This document shows, piece by piece, positions 45,790 through 56,880 of a stretch of 64,000 bases of DNA. The notes below the pieces were generated by a model. That model made no database searches and was not told the DNA's origin. It saw only the letters and a program-made list of their open reading frames with translations. Position numbers and translations under genes: made by a program. Within the stretch, counting starts at the first letter, position 1; each line of letters opens with the position of its first letter. This stretch comes from Sneathiella chinensis (GTDB taxonomy: Bacteria; Pseudomonadota; Alphaproteobacteria; Sneathiellales; Sneathiellaceae). The stretch is from contig NZ_VNWN01000010.1 in assembly GCF_012720115.1 (NCBI RefSeq), positions 1 to 64,000 of the forward strand. The letters are read 5' to 3'.

Positions 45790-46312
45790 CGAAATGCCCC
45801 CCGTGCAAAGCACCCTGTTCAGTCTCAAGGGCGTCCTTGTCTGTCAGCAATCGATAGATCTTGTACAGCAGCAGAAGAACCAGCATTCCGCATCCCAACG
45901 GAACAAAGAAACGTCCGGGCCAGATGGTGACCTGCGCCTCCCCCATCACATATTCCCCGACATGAAATTTATTGACCGCATCCCCCCACGACCGCCATGT
46001 CAGGGCCATGAAATAGACAGTGGCAACAACCGTCGCAAAGATCTCCACCCCCCGGCGCCACATGGGCCCCAGTGTCTGGGTGAACAGCTCGACGCAGATA
46101 TGGCCGTTCTGTTTCTCCACCTCGGCAAGTGGCAGGAACACAATCGCCACCATCATGTAGGAAACCACCACATCCATGGTCCAGATCAGCGGCATGTTGA
46201 AAAGATACTTGCACAAGACGTCCACACTCATCTGAAGCAACATCAGAATGAGCGCCGCGCCCGCCAACCATGTGAAGCTGGACGTCATGCGATCCAATAA
46301 GGTCTTGATCAC
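45782..46312 (-). CDS. dctQ: TRAP transporter small permease (TRAP-3 DctQ)
   Basis: A 176-residue four-helix DctQ protein (SVDVLCKYLFNMPLIWTMDVVVSYM, then EVEKQNGHICVELF). First gene of TRAP-3. The divergent spacer to the acyl-CoA dehydrogenase at 46511 holds two IclR-like operators. Confidence 0.9.
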   Translation of the reverse strand: MIKTLLDRMTSSFTWLAGAALILMLLQMSVDVLCKYLFNMPLIWTMDVVVSYMMVAIVFLPLAEVEKQNGHICVELFTQTLGPMWRRGVEIFATVVATVYFMALTWRSWGDAVNKFHVGEYVMGEAQVTIWPGRFFVPLGCGMLVLLLLYKIYRLLTDKDALETEQGALHGGHFDE

Positions 46313-46398
46313 TCTAACCCTCCCGTACTGTCCCGTTTTCTTGTTTGTTTTGACGGTTTTTCCGCCTTGTTTTCCGGGAACAGAGATTCCTAAAATAG

Positions 46399-46435
46399 AA
46401 TTCTCTTTACAGAATATGGTTTCTTATTAAGAATA
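46399..46435. promoter_or_regulatory. tandem IclR-2 operators, TRAP-3/acyl-CoA dehydrogenase promoter
   Basis: AATTCTCTTTACAGAATAT (46399-46417) followed by TTCTTATTAAGAATA (46421-46435). The first matches the palindrome at 42249 before IclR-2. The second is a related shorter palindrome. They lie centrally between the divergent dctQ and dehydrogenase starts, 75-110 bases from the latter. Confidence 0.65.
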
Positions 46436-46510
46436 CAATCAAAAACTTGTACTGGCCGGACAGGCTGGACAAAAGGCGGCATCAGAACCGAAGAAAAGGC
46501 AGGAAACACA

Positions 46511-47653
46511 ATGGATTTCACGTTTACAGAAGAACAAGACCACATTCGTGAGATGGTAAAACGCTTCAGCGAAACCGAAATCAAACCCCTTGTCATGGAG
46601 GCGGAGGAGACCGAAACTTTTCCCCGAGACATGTTCAGAAAATGGGGAAAGCTTGGCATTCTGGGCGCCCGTTATCCCGAACAGGATGGCGGCACGGGCA
46701 TGGACAAGATCACCGACTGCCTGATCCGCGAGGAACTCAGTTATGTCAGTCAGGCCTTTGCCTCCAGCATGTCCGCCCATTCCCATCTTGGTATCTGGCC
46801 GATCTGGAAAATGGGAACCGCCGCACAAAAGGAGCGTTTCTTCAAGCCCGCCCTTACCGGGGACAAGGTCGCCGCTTTCGGGTTGAGTGAACCCGATGTG
46901 GGATCCAATATCCGGGCGCTCAAGACCCGGGCGGAGAAGACCGACGGGGGCTGGATTCTGAACGGGTCAAAAATGTATATCACCAACGCCCCCATTGCTG
47001 ATTTTATTCTGGTGGCGGCCCGGACAAGCCCGGAGCAAAAACCGGAATCCATTAGTCTTTTCATCGTGGAAATGCCCAATGACGGCTTCGAAATCTCGAA
47101 ACTGAAGAAAGAAGGCATCCGCAGTTCCGAGACCGGACTGATCTATATCAGCGACGCCTTTGTCCCGGACGACTGCCTGCTTGGGGAACGAACCGGCACC
47201 TACCCCACCATCCTTGAGTCCCTGATGGAAAACCGGGTTGGTGTTGCGGCCAACTCCCTCGGGATTGCCCGCGCCGCTTTGGATGCCTCACTCCTCTATG
47301 CGCGGGAGCGGACCATTGGCTCGCGCAAGGTCGGGGATTTTCAGGCGATTGCCCACAAGCTGGCCGATATGAGCGCCGAGATCGAGGCAGCCCGCTGGCT
47401 GGTTTATCACGCCGCGTGGCGGGTTGATCAGGGGACACTGGACACGGCCACGGCCTCTCGCGCCAAACTGATTTCCTCGGAAGTGGCGCTCAAGGCATCG
47501 GAACAGGCCATTCGCATTCATGGCGGTGCTGGCATCATGCGGGAATATCCGGTGGGGCGCTTCCATCGTGACGCCTTTGTCTATGTCATTGGCGAAGGCA
47601 CCAGCGAAATCCAGCGCAATATCATTGCAAGAAGCCTGAACGTCTCTGGCTAG
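46511..47653 (+). CDS. acyl-CoA dehydrogenase
   Basis: A 380-residue short/medium-chain-type acyl-CoA dehydrogenase. Landmarks: [51 protein letters not shown] and, at the end, [21 protein letters not shown] plus [16 protein letters not shown]. It oxidises an acyl-CoA with electrons going to ETF. Divergent from TRAP-3, in an operon with a second dehydrogenase 84 bases downstream. No CoA-ligase or CoA-transferase is in this module. Confidence 0.92.
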   Translation: MDFTFTEEQDHIREMVKRFSETEIKPLVMEAEETETFPRDMFRKWGKLGILGARYPEQDGGTGMDKITDCLIREELSYVSQAFASSMSAHSHLGIWPIWKMGTAAQKERFFKPALTGDKVAAFGLSEPDVGSNIRALKTRAEKTDGGWILNGSKMYITNAPIADFILVAARTSPEQKPESISLFIVEMPNDGFEISKLKKEGIRSSETGLIYISDAFVPDDCLLGERTGTYPTILESLMENRVGVAANSLGIARAALDASLLYARERTIGSRKVGDFQAIAHKLADMSAEIEAARWLVYHAAWRVDQGTLDTATASRAKLISSEVALKASEQAIRIHGGAGIMREYPVGRFHRDAFVYVIGEGTSEIQRNIIARSLNVSG

Positions 47654-47737
47654 CCCCGATCAGGACGGACCGCCAAGGGCGGCGGTGTCATACCCCGCCC
47701 CAGAAAAGAAAAGAACAACAAAACAAGGTATTTTCCG

Positions 47738-48892
47738 ATGCTATGGACAACAGAGCACGACAGTCTTCGCCACACCACCCGTTCGGTCATTGACCAGCAT
47801 ATCAACCCTTATGTCGACCAATGGGAGGAAGAGGGGATTTTCCCGGCTCACAAGGTCATGAAGGAACTGGGGAACGCCGGCCTTCTCGGGATCGGCAAAC
47901 CGGAAGCGTATGGCGGCTCCAACCTCGATTTTTCCTATGAAATCTGCTTTGCCGAGGAACTGGGGAACCTTCGGACCATGGGCATCTGTTCCGCCATCGG
48001 CGTGCAGACCAACATGTGCACACCGGCCCTGACCCAGCATGGTTCAGAGGAACTGAAACAGGAATTTCTGGTCCCGACCATTGCCGGGGACCGGGTCGGC
48101 TGTATTGGTGTCAGCGAGGCGGGGGCGGGTTCGGATGTGGCCAGCCTGAAGACCACGGCCCGCAAGGACGGGGACGACTACATCATCAATGGCAGCAAGA
48201 TGTGGATCACAAATGGCGTTCAGGGCGACTGGATCTGCCTGCTGGTCAACACCTCGCCGGACAAGGGGCCGCACAGGAACAAATCCCTCATCATCGTGCC
48301 CATGGACACCCCCGGCGTCACGGTCGGGGAGAAACTGGACAAGGTCGGTTACCGATCCTCCGACACGGCGCTTTTATTCTTTGACGATGTGCGTGTGCCC
48401 CAGCGGCATCTTATTGGTGAAGAAGGCCGCGGCTTCATTTACCAGATGGAACAGTTTCAGGAAGAACGGCTGTTTGTCGTCGCCCGCTCCATTCGCTTTC
48501 TGGAACTGGCCATTGAAGAAACCATCGACTATCTGAGACAACGCATGACCTTTGGCAAACCGTTGCTCGACAACCAGTATATCCATTTCAAGATCGCCGC
48601 CTTCCAAAGCCAGATTGAAAGCGTCCGGGCCCTTCTGTATCAGGCAACGGAACAGTATATGGCTGGGGAAAATGTGGTGAAGCTGGCCTCGATGGCCAAA
48701 TACCTGATCGGGCGCCTGTCCATGGAAATCCCCATGGAACTGACGCAATTCTGGGGCGGTCAGGGCTTCATGAATGACAATTTCATCACCCGTGTCTATC
48801 GGGAAGCCCGGCAAACCGCTGTCGGGGGCGGTGCCAACGAGGTCATGCTTCAGGTCATTTCAAAGGAAATGGATATTTTCCCCAAGTCCTGA
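47738..48892 (+). CDS. acyl-CoA dehydrogenase
   Basis: A 384-residue acyl-CoA dehydrogenase of a different branch from its neighbour. It has VGCIGVSEAGAGSDVASLKTTA, NGSKMWITNGVQGDWI and WGGQGFMNDNFITRVYREAR, and ends VGGGANEVMLQVISKEM. The two enzymes may act on successive intermediates or form a hetero-oligomer, as some two-gene dehydrogenase pairs do. Regulated with the upstream gene by inference. Confidence 0.92.
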   Translation: MLWTTEHDSLRHTTRSVIDQHINPYVDQWEEEGIFPAHKVMKELGNAGLLGIGKPEAYGGSNLDFSYEICFAEELGNLRTMGICSAIGVQTNMCTPALTQHGSEELKQEFLVPTIAGDRVGCIGVSEAGAGSDVASLKTTARKDGDDYIINGSKMWITNGVQGDWICLLVNTSPDKGPHRNKSLIIVPMDTPGVTVGEKLDKVGYRSSDTALLFFDDVRVPQRHLIGEEGRGFIYQMEQFQEERLFVVARSIRFLELAIEETIDYLRQRMTFGKPLLDNQYIHFKIAAFQSQIESVRALLYQATEQYMAGENVVKLASMAKYLIGRLSMEIPMELTQFWGGQGFMNDNFITRVYREARQTAVGGGANEVMLQVISKEMDIFPKS

Positions 48893-48928
48893 TCGGGCAT
48901 GGACGGATGGGATGGGCGCGACGGGATG

Positions 48929-49822
48929 TCAGGACGGTGTCAGTTCCCACCCCAACTGCCTGAATTCCTCCTGCCGGTAGGAAGACCGCCTCCAGACCAG
49001 ACCAATCTGGCGCGAGGAAGGATGTTCAAGCGGGATCAGGGCCAGCCCCGCGCCCAGTTCCCCACCGGCCTTGACCGCAAGGTCCGGCAGCAGGGTCACG
49101 CCCAGATTGGCCGCCACCATCTGGACCAGTGTGAACAGACTGGTCGCGGCAAATTCACGGTGGTTACGATGTTGGTCGAACCGGCAAGCCTCCAGCGCAT
49201 GCCCCCGAAGGCAATGCCCTTCCTCCAGCAACAACAGATTTTCATCCTGAAGCGCCTGTTGGGAAATGACTTTGTTCGCACTGAGGGGATGCGCCTTGGA
49301 ACAGGCAAACTGAAACCCATCCTCAAACAGGACCTCCACCGCCAGTTCCCCCAGATCATAGGGCAGCGCCACAAGGGCGGCGTCAATCTCCCCCTGCCTC
49401 AACTTCATCAGCAATGGCTCCGTCCGCCCCTCATGCAAAAACAGTCGCAATTCAGGATACCGCCGCCACAAATCGGGCAACACCTTCGGCAACAAAAAAG
49501 GACCGATGGTCGGAATAACTCCAAGATGCAATTCCCCGGTCAGCGGCTTTTTCTGCGCCTGTGCGGCCACCCCGACCAGCGCTTCTGCCTGCTGCAACAA
49601 TTGCCGTCCCTCTGCCGCTATTTCCTTGCCAATCACAGTCATCAATACGGACCGGTTGTTCCGCTCTGCCACGACCACCCCCAGCAGGTCTTCAAGATCC
49701 CGAATGCCCGCACTGACCGTCGACGGGGTGACATGGCAGCGTTCAGCCGCCAAGCCAAAATGCTGTTCCTCGTCAAGGGCGACCAGATATTCGATCTGTT
49801 TGAGGCTGGGCAGGTTCTTCAT
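48929..49822 (-). CDS. oxyR: OxyR-type peroxide sensor
   Basis: A 297-residue LysR protein. Cys204 and Cys213 in EEGHCLRGHALEAC have the same spacing as the redox-active Cys199/Cys208 of E. coli OxyR. The HTH (about 5-62) reads LKQIEYLVALDEEQHFGLAA. Hydrogen peroxide forms a disulfide that activates defence genes. The frame reaches 49858; the ATG at 49822 gives the family start MKNLPSLKQ. It is divergent from DUF2061-katG, its expected target. Confidence 0.93.
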   Translation of the reverse strand: MKNLPSLKQIEYLVALDEEQHFGLAAERCHVTPSTVSAGIRDLEDLLGVVVAERNNRSVLMTVIGKEIAAEGRQLLQQAEALVGVAAQAQKKPLTGELHLGVIPTIGPFLLPKVLPDLWRRYPELRLFLHEGRTEPLLMKLRQGEIDAALVALPYDLGELAVEVLFEDGFQFACSKAHPLSANKVISQQALQDENLLLLEEGHCLRGHALEACRFDQHRNHREFAATSLFTLVQMVAANLGVTLLPDLAVKAGGELGAGLALIPLEHPSSRQIGLVWRRSSYRQEEFRQLGWELTPS

Positions 49823-49858
49823 GGTCCATGTCCAATTATTCGGAAAACCAATACACAA

Positions 49859-49884
49859 TGTAGAGTTTATATCATTTTTCTACA
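49859..49884. promoter_or_regulatory. putative OxyR site between oxyR and DUF2061-katG
   Basis: TGTAGA-N14-TCTACA, perfect six-base inverted arms in the divergent promoter. The arm spacing and AT-rich core are consistent with an OxyR-type LysR site, though not the full four-element consensus. Confidence 0.5.
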
Positions 49885-49947
49885 CGCAAAGAAAAGAATA
49901 CTGTCATCACACAGGCCCCTTAAACAGAGACAGGCAAGGAGACCCCC

Positions 49948-50190
49948 ATGAGGCTGGCACTCAAAACAATCAGCTACGGCGCCACACATATCGTTGTCGC
50001 AACCGGGGTTGCCTATCTGCTGACGGGCAACCTGATGGCGGCGATTGGTATCGGATTGCTGGAACCTATCGTTCAAACCGCCGTTTATTCGGTTCACGAA
50101 TATCTTTGGGACAACCCGAGGGGTCGACGACTGGAAAAGCCTGAACCATCTGTTTCAACAGGGGGCAGCGTATTTTCCGGCGCGGCTTGA
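49948..50190 (+). CDS. DUF2061 small membrane protein
   Basis: An 80-residue protein with two hydrophobic segments (ATHIVVATGVAYLLTG, LMAAIGIGLLEPIVQTAVY) and the conserved VHEYLW, matching DUF2061. AAGGAG precedes the ATG. It lies 80 bases before katG in the same direction, so it is probably part of the OxyR-controlled transcript. Function unknown. Confidence 0.82.
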   Translation: MRLALKTISYGATHIVVATGVAYLLTGNLMAAIGIGLLEPIVQTAVYSVHEYLWDNPRGRRLEKPEPSVSTGGSVFSGAA

Positions 50191-50204
50191 GAACACCTGA
50201 ATAG

Positions 50205-52421
<2,217 letters not shown>

Positions 52422-52436
52422 TCCCGCATGAAAATA

Positions 52437-52465
52437 CAGGTGCCGTCCCGCCCGGACGGCACCTG
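52437..52465. terminator. bidirectional terminator between katG and TRAP-4
   Basis: A 12-bp stem CAGGTGCCGTCC / GGACGGCACCTG with a short loop. On the minus strand it is followed by TATTTTC. It separates katG from the convergent TRAP-4 operon. Confidence 0.75.
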
Positions 52466-52468
52466 TCC

Positions 52469-53734
52469 CTATCCCCCTGAGACGAGGAGCAGGGAAATTT
52501 CCGGAATGAAAGTGATCAAAACCAACGTCAGGAACATGACACAGACAAACGGGAATGACCCTTTCACAACCGTCGAGAAATCCTCGTTGAACGAGGAACT
52601 GGCAACGAACAGGTTGAGCCCCATGGGCGGCGTCAGATAACCGATTTCCAGACTGACAACCATAATGATCCCGAAATGGATGGGATCGACCCCCATGGTC
52701 ATTGCAATCGGGGTCAGCAGCGGAGCCAGCAAAAGAATGGCCGGAGTCATATCCATGACACAGCCCGTAATCAGCAGGATCACAATCACCAGCGCAAGGA
52801 AGGTCGCCTTGGTCTCGGTAAAGTCCATCAGGGCCGCCGCAAACATTTGCGGGATATTCTCATAGGCCAGAAACTGGTTCAGGCTGACCGCAAGGGCGAG
52901 GATCGGAAAAACCACCCCCATCAGGACAACCGTTTCCTTGACCACCGATCGCAACAGCGCAAAGGACAGTTCCCGGTAAACCAGCCCTTCCACCAGAAGC
53001 GCATAAAGAACAGCAATCCCGGCGGCTTCGGTCGCGGTAAAGATGCCTGAATAGATGCCCCCCAGAATGATGACCGGCATCAGGATGGCAAAGGTGCCGC
53101 GCCGCAGGCTTAGCACCAGTTCAGATGTATTCCACCGGGTGCGGGGCATGTTCCTGCATTTATATAGAACCCAGACCACCATCGCCGCCGTGATCAGGAG
53201 GGCGGGCAGAACCCCGGCAAGGAACAGGTCCAATACCGATGTTTGCGTGACCAGTCCATACAGGATCAGCGGAATACTGGGCGGCACAATAACCCCAAGC
53301 GTTCCCGAGGACGACAGAATGCCCAGCGCCGTTTTCCGGGGATAGCCTTCGCGAACCAGCGCCGGATAAAGAACCGAGCCAATGGCCAGCAATGTCACAA
53401 CCGACGATCCGGATATGGCCGCGAACAGGGCACAGGACAAAATTCCCGCAACCCCGAGACCACCATTTACAAACCCGGTCAGTTGCTTCGCCACATCAAT
53501 CAGGCGAACGGCAATGGTACCTTGCCCCATCAGGGACCCGGCACAGATGAACAATGGCACGGCCAGCAGGATATCCTGATCCAGCGCGGTGAACATATCC
53601 TGCGCGATATCCACCAGAACCCCGCTGCCATAGAACAGGTAGACATACCCGACCGCCACCCCGAGCACGACAAACGCCGGTTGCCGGAGGATAAAAAGCA
53701 GAAAGATCAGAACAAACAACAGAAAGAGGGTCAT
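52469..53734 (-). CDS. dctM: TRAP transporter large permease (TRAP-4 DctM)
   Basis: A 421-residue DctM permease with about 12 helices. Family stretches include AAISGSSVVTLLAIGSVLYPAL, GTLGVIVPPSIPLILYG and VMDMTPAILLLAPLLTPIA. It overlaps dctQ by four bases (ATGA). Last gene of the TRAP-4 operon. Confidence 0.93.
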   Translation of the reverse strand: MTLFLLFVLIFLLFILRQPAFVVLGVAVGYVYLFYGSGVLVDIAQDMFTALDQDILLAVPLFICAGSLMGQGTIAVRLIDVAKQLTGFVNGGLGVAGILSCALFAAISGSSVVTLLAIGSVLYPALVREGYPRKTALGILSSSGTLGVIVPPSIPLILYGLVTQTSVLDLFLAGVLPALLITAAMVVWVLYKCRNMPRTRWNTSELVLSLRRGTFAILMPVIILGGIYSGIFTATEAAGIAVLYALLVEGLVYRELSFALLRSVVKETVVLMGVVFPILALAVSLNQFLAYENIPQMFAAALMDFTETKATFLALVIVILLITGCVMDMTPAILLLAPLLTPIAMTMGVDPIHFGIIMVVSLEIGYLTPPMGLNLFVASSSFNEDFSTVVKGSFPFVCVMFLTLVLITFIPEISLLLVSGG

Positions 53735-54234
53735 GCAAAATCCTTTTCCCGGTTACGCTGAAGATCAGGAACGCACAGATACAAAAGCATCCTGACAGCG
53801 GCGGACAAGAAGGCGTAAGGCAGCACGGCAAAGGCGGGCCAAAGGGGAAGGCTGAACATCACTGTTTGCTCTCCCAGCTCATAGCTCTCCAAGGCAAACA
53901 ACCCTCCGTACCAGGCAAAGCAGAGCAGCAAGCCTGCGGACAGCAGGCAGGACAATCGCCTTAAAAGTTCCGCCCCCCACGGCCAGAGACCATCAAAGAC
54001 CGTAATGCGCAAATGACGGTTATCGTCAAAGGCCAGTGGAACCCCCAAAAAGCCGGTCATGATCATCACAAGAACGGCGATACTGACGGCGCCTTGAATA
54101 CCGCCTGTCCCCGCTTCACGCATGACCACATCCCCGATCACCGCCAGCGTAATAAAGAACAGCCCGAACCCGGCGGCAGTCCACTCAACCCGGATCAGGG
54201 TTGAGTGGATGCCTTTTGTCATCGTCTTCAACAT
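53731..54234 (-). CDS. dctQ: TRAP transporter small permease (TRAP-4 DctQ)
   Basis: A 167-residue DctQ protein with four hydrophobic segments. It has the ITLAVIGDVVMREAG... pattern of an inner-membrane small subunit, then SYELGEQTVMFSLPLWPAF. The frame begins with a TTG at 54243; I use the ATG at 54234, though the ATG at 54222 is also possible. Its first codons contain the perfect hairpin at 54181. Confidence 0.85.
   Translation of the reverse strand: MLKTMTKGIHSTLIRVEWTAAGFGLFFITLAVIGDVVMREAGTGGIQGAVSIAVLVMIMTGFLGVPLAFDDNRHLRITVFDGLWPWGAELLRRLSCLLSAGLLLCFAWYGGLFALESYELGEQTVMFSLPLWPAFAVLPYAFLSAAVRMLLYLCVPDLQRNREKDFA
54181..54208 (-). repeat. perfect inverted repeat in the first codons of TRAP-4 dctQ
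   Basis: CCACTCAACCC / GGGTTGAGTGG with a six-base spacer, about 45 bases after the dctP stop and inside dctQ. It corresponds in position to the dctP-dctQ hairpins of TRAP-1 and TRAP-2. Because dctP and dctQ are nearly contiguous here, the structure is embedded in coding sequence. Confidence 0.75.
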
Positions 54235-54252
54235 GACAAACAAGGCCTTCTA

Positions 54253-55260
54253 TTAGCTTTTCGAGCTTTTGAACTCGGCCTTTGCCTTCAGGATGGTCTC
54301 AAACACCTCGCGGGATTTTCCGCCCAACAGGTCCAGAAGTTCGTCATTGGAAGCCTTGAAATGGTCACGCCAGACATTGCGTTGTTCCGGTGTCAGATAG
54401 GTCACCGTCACACCGGCCTCTTCGATTTTCTTGGCCAGGCCTTGCGTAACGGCGCGAAGACGGGTCCGTCCAGGAACCGTGGTTCGCTGCGCATCTTTCA
54501 GCACGGCCGCCTGCTGTTCCTCTGACAGGCCATCAAACCATTTCTTGGACACCAGATGCATGGTTGCGTAATAGGTCCCCTCGGTCATGGAAATGTGGGA
54601 AACATTCTTGTAGAAATCGAAGAAGAAGTTGGCGATGGTTGTGGTGAAGACGCCATCCACAAGGCCAGTCTGCAAGGCAGACGCCGTTTCAAGAACCGGA
54701 ATGGTGGTGGGTGTCGCCCCCAGATAGTTGATATAGTGAACCGACGATTTAGCCTCCGGAATTCTCAGGCGCATGCCCTTCACATCCTCCGGCTTCACAA
54801 TCACCCTGTCCCCGGACAGGGAGGTTGACCCCAGTTCCGACCATGCCAGCAGCTTCAGGCCCTTGTCCTCGGCCAATTCGCTGTAGATATCGAAAAGATA
54901 GTTATCCATGACAAAGTCCCGCTCCTCGTTACTCTCCCAGAGGAAGGGGGCTTCCATGACACCAATTTCCGGCACGATGCTGGCAAGTGGTACGGTTGAA
55001 ACATACGCGGCCTGCAAACGACCCCGGCGCAAGGACTGCACCAACTTCACCTCATCACCCAGCGCGCCGCCCGTGAAAACCTGAACCTTGATAGCCCCGC
55101 CGGAATTTTCCTCAATTCTCTGGGCCTGATCCTTCATTTCTGCAACCCACGGTGTCGTTTCAGCCGCTGCAGCAGCGTATTTCATCTCAACTGCGGCAGC
55201 CGTTCCCATCCCGGCAAAGGCAGACAGTGCGAACCCGCACAGCATTGCTATTTTCTTCAT
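54253..55260 (-). CDS. dctP: TRAP substrate-binding protein (TRAP-4 DctP)
   Basis: A 335-residue periplasmic DctP protein. A Sec signal peptide (MKKIAMLCGFALSAFAGMGTAAA) is followed by VEMKYAAAAAETTPWVAEM. MRLRIPEAKSSVHYINYLGATPTTI holds the conserved carboxylate-binding Arg and the neighbouring Tyr region. GGAGG precedes the ATG. It lies downstream of an acyl-CoA synthetase and thiolase; the cargo is likely a carboxylate activated by that ligase. Confidence 0.9.
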   Translation of the reverse strand: MKKIAMLCGFALSAFAGMGTAAAVEMKYAAAAAETTPWVAEMKDQAQRIEENSGGAIKVQVFTGGALGDEVKLVQSLRRGRLQAAYVSTVPLASIVPEIGVMEAPFLWESNEERDFVMDNYLFDIYSELAEDKGLKLLAWSELGSTSLSGDRVIVKPEDVKGMRLRIPEAKSSVHYINYLGATPTTIPVLETASALQTGLVDGVFTTTIANFFFDFYKNVSHISMTEGTYYATMHLVSKKWFDGLSEEQQAAVLKDAQRTTVPGRTRLRAVTQGLAKKIEEAGVTVTYLTPEQRNVWRDHFKASNDELLDLLGGKSREVFETILKAKAEFKSSKS

Positions 55261-55311
55261 TTATTCCTCCATGTTAGACATTTTTTCGGTCGTATAAACC
55301 CCGCCCCCTTC

Positions 55312-56880
55312 CTATTGGGACAGCAGCCTCCGCAATTCCTTCTTATCGGGTTTTCCAAGCGCCGTTTTTGGAAGACCCTCCTCCATGAACACAATCTTCT
55401 TGGGGGCATATACCGTGCCTTTATCTTCCCGGACAGCATCAATCAGAACCTGTTCCGGCACGCTTTGACCGGCATAGAGCACCACGGCGGCCACAACGGC
55501 CTCGCCCCACTTGTCATCGGGCACCCCGACAACCGCCACATCTGCCACCGCAGGATGTCCCGCGACAATGTCCTCAATTTCCTTGGGATACACATTGAAC
55601 CCGCCGGAAATGATCAGGTCCTTCAGACGGTCGATCAGATAGACAAAGCCATCCTCGTCCTGATAGCCCACATCACCGGTATGCAGCCATCCGCCCTGTA
55701 GGGCCCTGGCAGTTTCTTCGGGATTATCCAGATACCCTTCCATGACCAGCGGTCCCCGGATACAGATCTCACCAACCTCTCCGGCTGGGACTTCCTGCAG
55801 AGACTCATCCAGAATTTTCACTGTGATACCGGCCAGTGGCATACCGCAGGAGCGGAACCGCTCCCCTTCGTGACAGGAAGGATACAGTGTCATGACACTG
55901 TTCGGGGCCTCGGTCTGGCCATAACCCTGCATCAGAACCGGACCGAACAGATCGATCGCCTGATGCAAACGAGGGATCGAGATCGGGGCCGCCCCATAGG
56001 CCACCATTTCAAGGTGAGAGAAATCAACCTCTTCCACCCCGGGGGTGTCGAGCACCGTATAAATCATGGTTGGCACCATGAAACTTGTATTAATCTCTTT
56101 TGCGGCAACAGCCTTCAGGAACCGCTCCGGCGAAAACCCGTCGTGAAGATGAACGGTACCGCCCCGCAGCAGAACCGGCAGAACCATATACCCCGCCGCA
56201 TGGCTGACCGGGGTCGCCAACAGGATATCGATCTTGGCGGGCCATTCCCACTCACAACTGGAAATCATGGCATTGGCGACCAAGGACCGCGACGTGTGCA
56301 TGACACCCTTGGGCTCCCCGGTGGTGCCGCCGGTGAAAAAGATGGCAATCACATCCTCAGGGTTGGCCTCGACCTTGAGTTGGCGGGCCGTTTTTGCACT
56401 GCACAGGGCCTTGAAATCCAGCCCAATATCCCCGCCGTTTAGGGCAAGGACAAAGTCAACCGGATTGTCCCGTTCAGCCGCCCCGCGTGCCCGCTCCGCG
56501 AAACTGTCCGTATCGACCAGAACCGCCCGAACCTTGGCCTTTTGAATGATAAAATCATCTGTTTCCACACTTCCCAGTGGGTTCAGCGGCGTATAACGTA
56601 AGCCCAGCACCGCACAACTTGCCCACAGGACAATGGCAAAAGGTGAATTGCGGCACAGGCAGGCAACCGTATCTCCCCGCTCCAGCCCAAGGTCACTCAA
56701 CACCTGAACGGATTGGCTGATATGATCCCGCAGTTGGCGGTAGGTCATCTGCTGCCCGTCCCATACGAAGGCGATATTATTCGGACGGCGAGACAGGGCC
56801 TTCACATACAGGGAGGCATAAGTCACATCTGTATAAAGTGCCTCACCCCCAGCCCCTTTGGTCAGGATTTCGTTCTGCAT
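55312..56880 (-). CDS. acyl-CoA synthetase (AMP-forming)
   Basis: A 522-residue adenylate-forming ligase. Motifs in order: phosphate loop FFTGGTTGEPKG, YGQTEA, GWLHTGDVGYQDEDGF, and the C-terminal catalytic Lys in LPKTALGKPDKK. It activates an organic acid with ATP and CoA. A GTG precedes the ATG by one codon; the ATG at 56880 overlaps the thiolase stop (TGATG). It is between thiolase and TRAP-4 dctP, so the imported acid is the probable substrate. Chain or ring type is not readable. Confidence 0.92.
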   Translation of the reverse strand: MQNEILTKGAGGEALYTDVTYASLYVKALSRRPNNIAFVWDGQQMTYRQLRDHISQSVQVLSDLGLERGDTVACLCRNSPFAIVLWASCAVLGLRYTPLNPLGSVETDDFIIQKAKVRAVLVDTDSFAERARGAAERDNPVDFVLALNGGDIGLDFKALCSAKTARQLKVEANPEDVIAIFFTGGTTGEPKGVMHTSRSLVANAMISSCEWEWPAKIDILLATPVSHAAGYMVLPVLLRGGTVHLHDGFSPERFLKAVAAKEINTSFMVPTMIYTVLDTPGVEEVDFSHLEMVAYGAAPISIPRLHQAIDLFGPVLMQGYGQTEAPNSVMTLYPSCHEGERFRSCGMPLAGITVKILDESLQEVPAGEVGEICIRGPLVMEGYLDNPEETARALQGGWLHTGDVGYQDEDGFVYLIDRLKDLIISGGFNVYPKEIEDIVAGHPAVADVAVVGVPDDKWGEAVVAAVVLYAGQSVPEQVLIDAVREDKGTVYAPKKIVFMEEGLPKTALGKPDKKELRRLLSQ

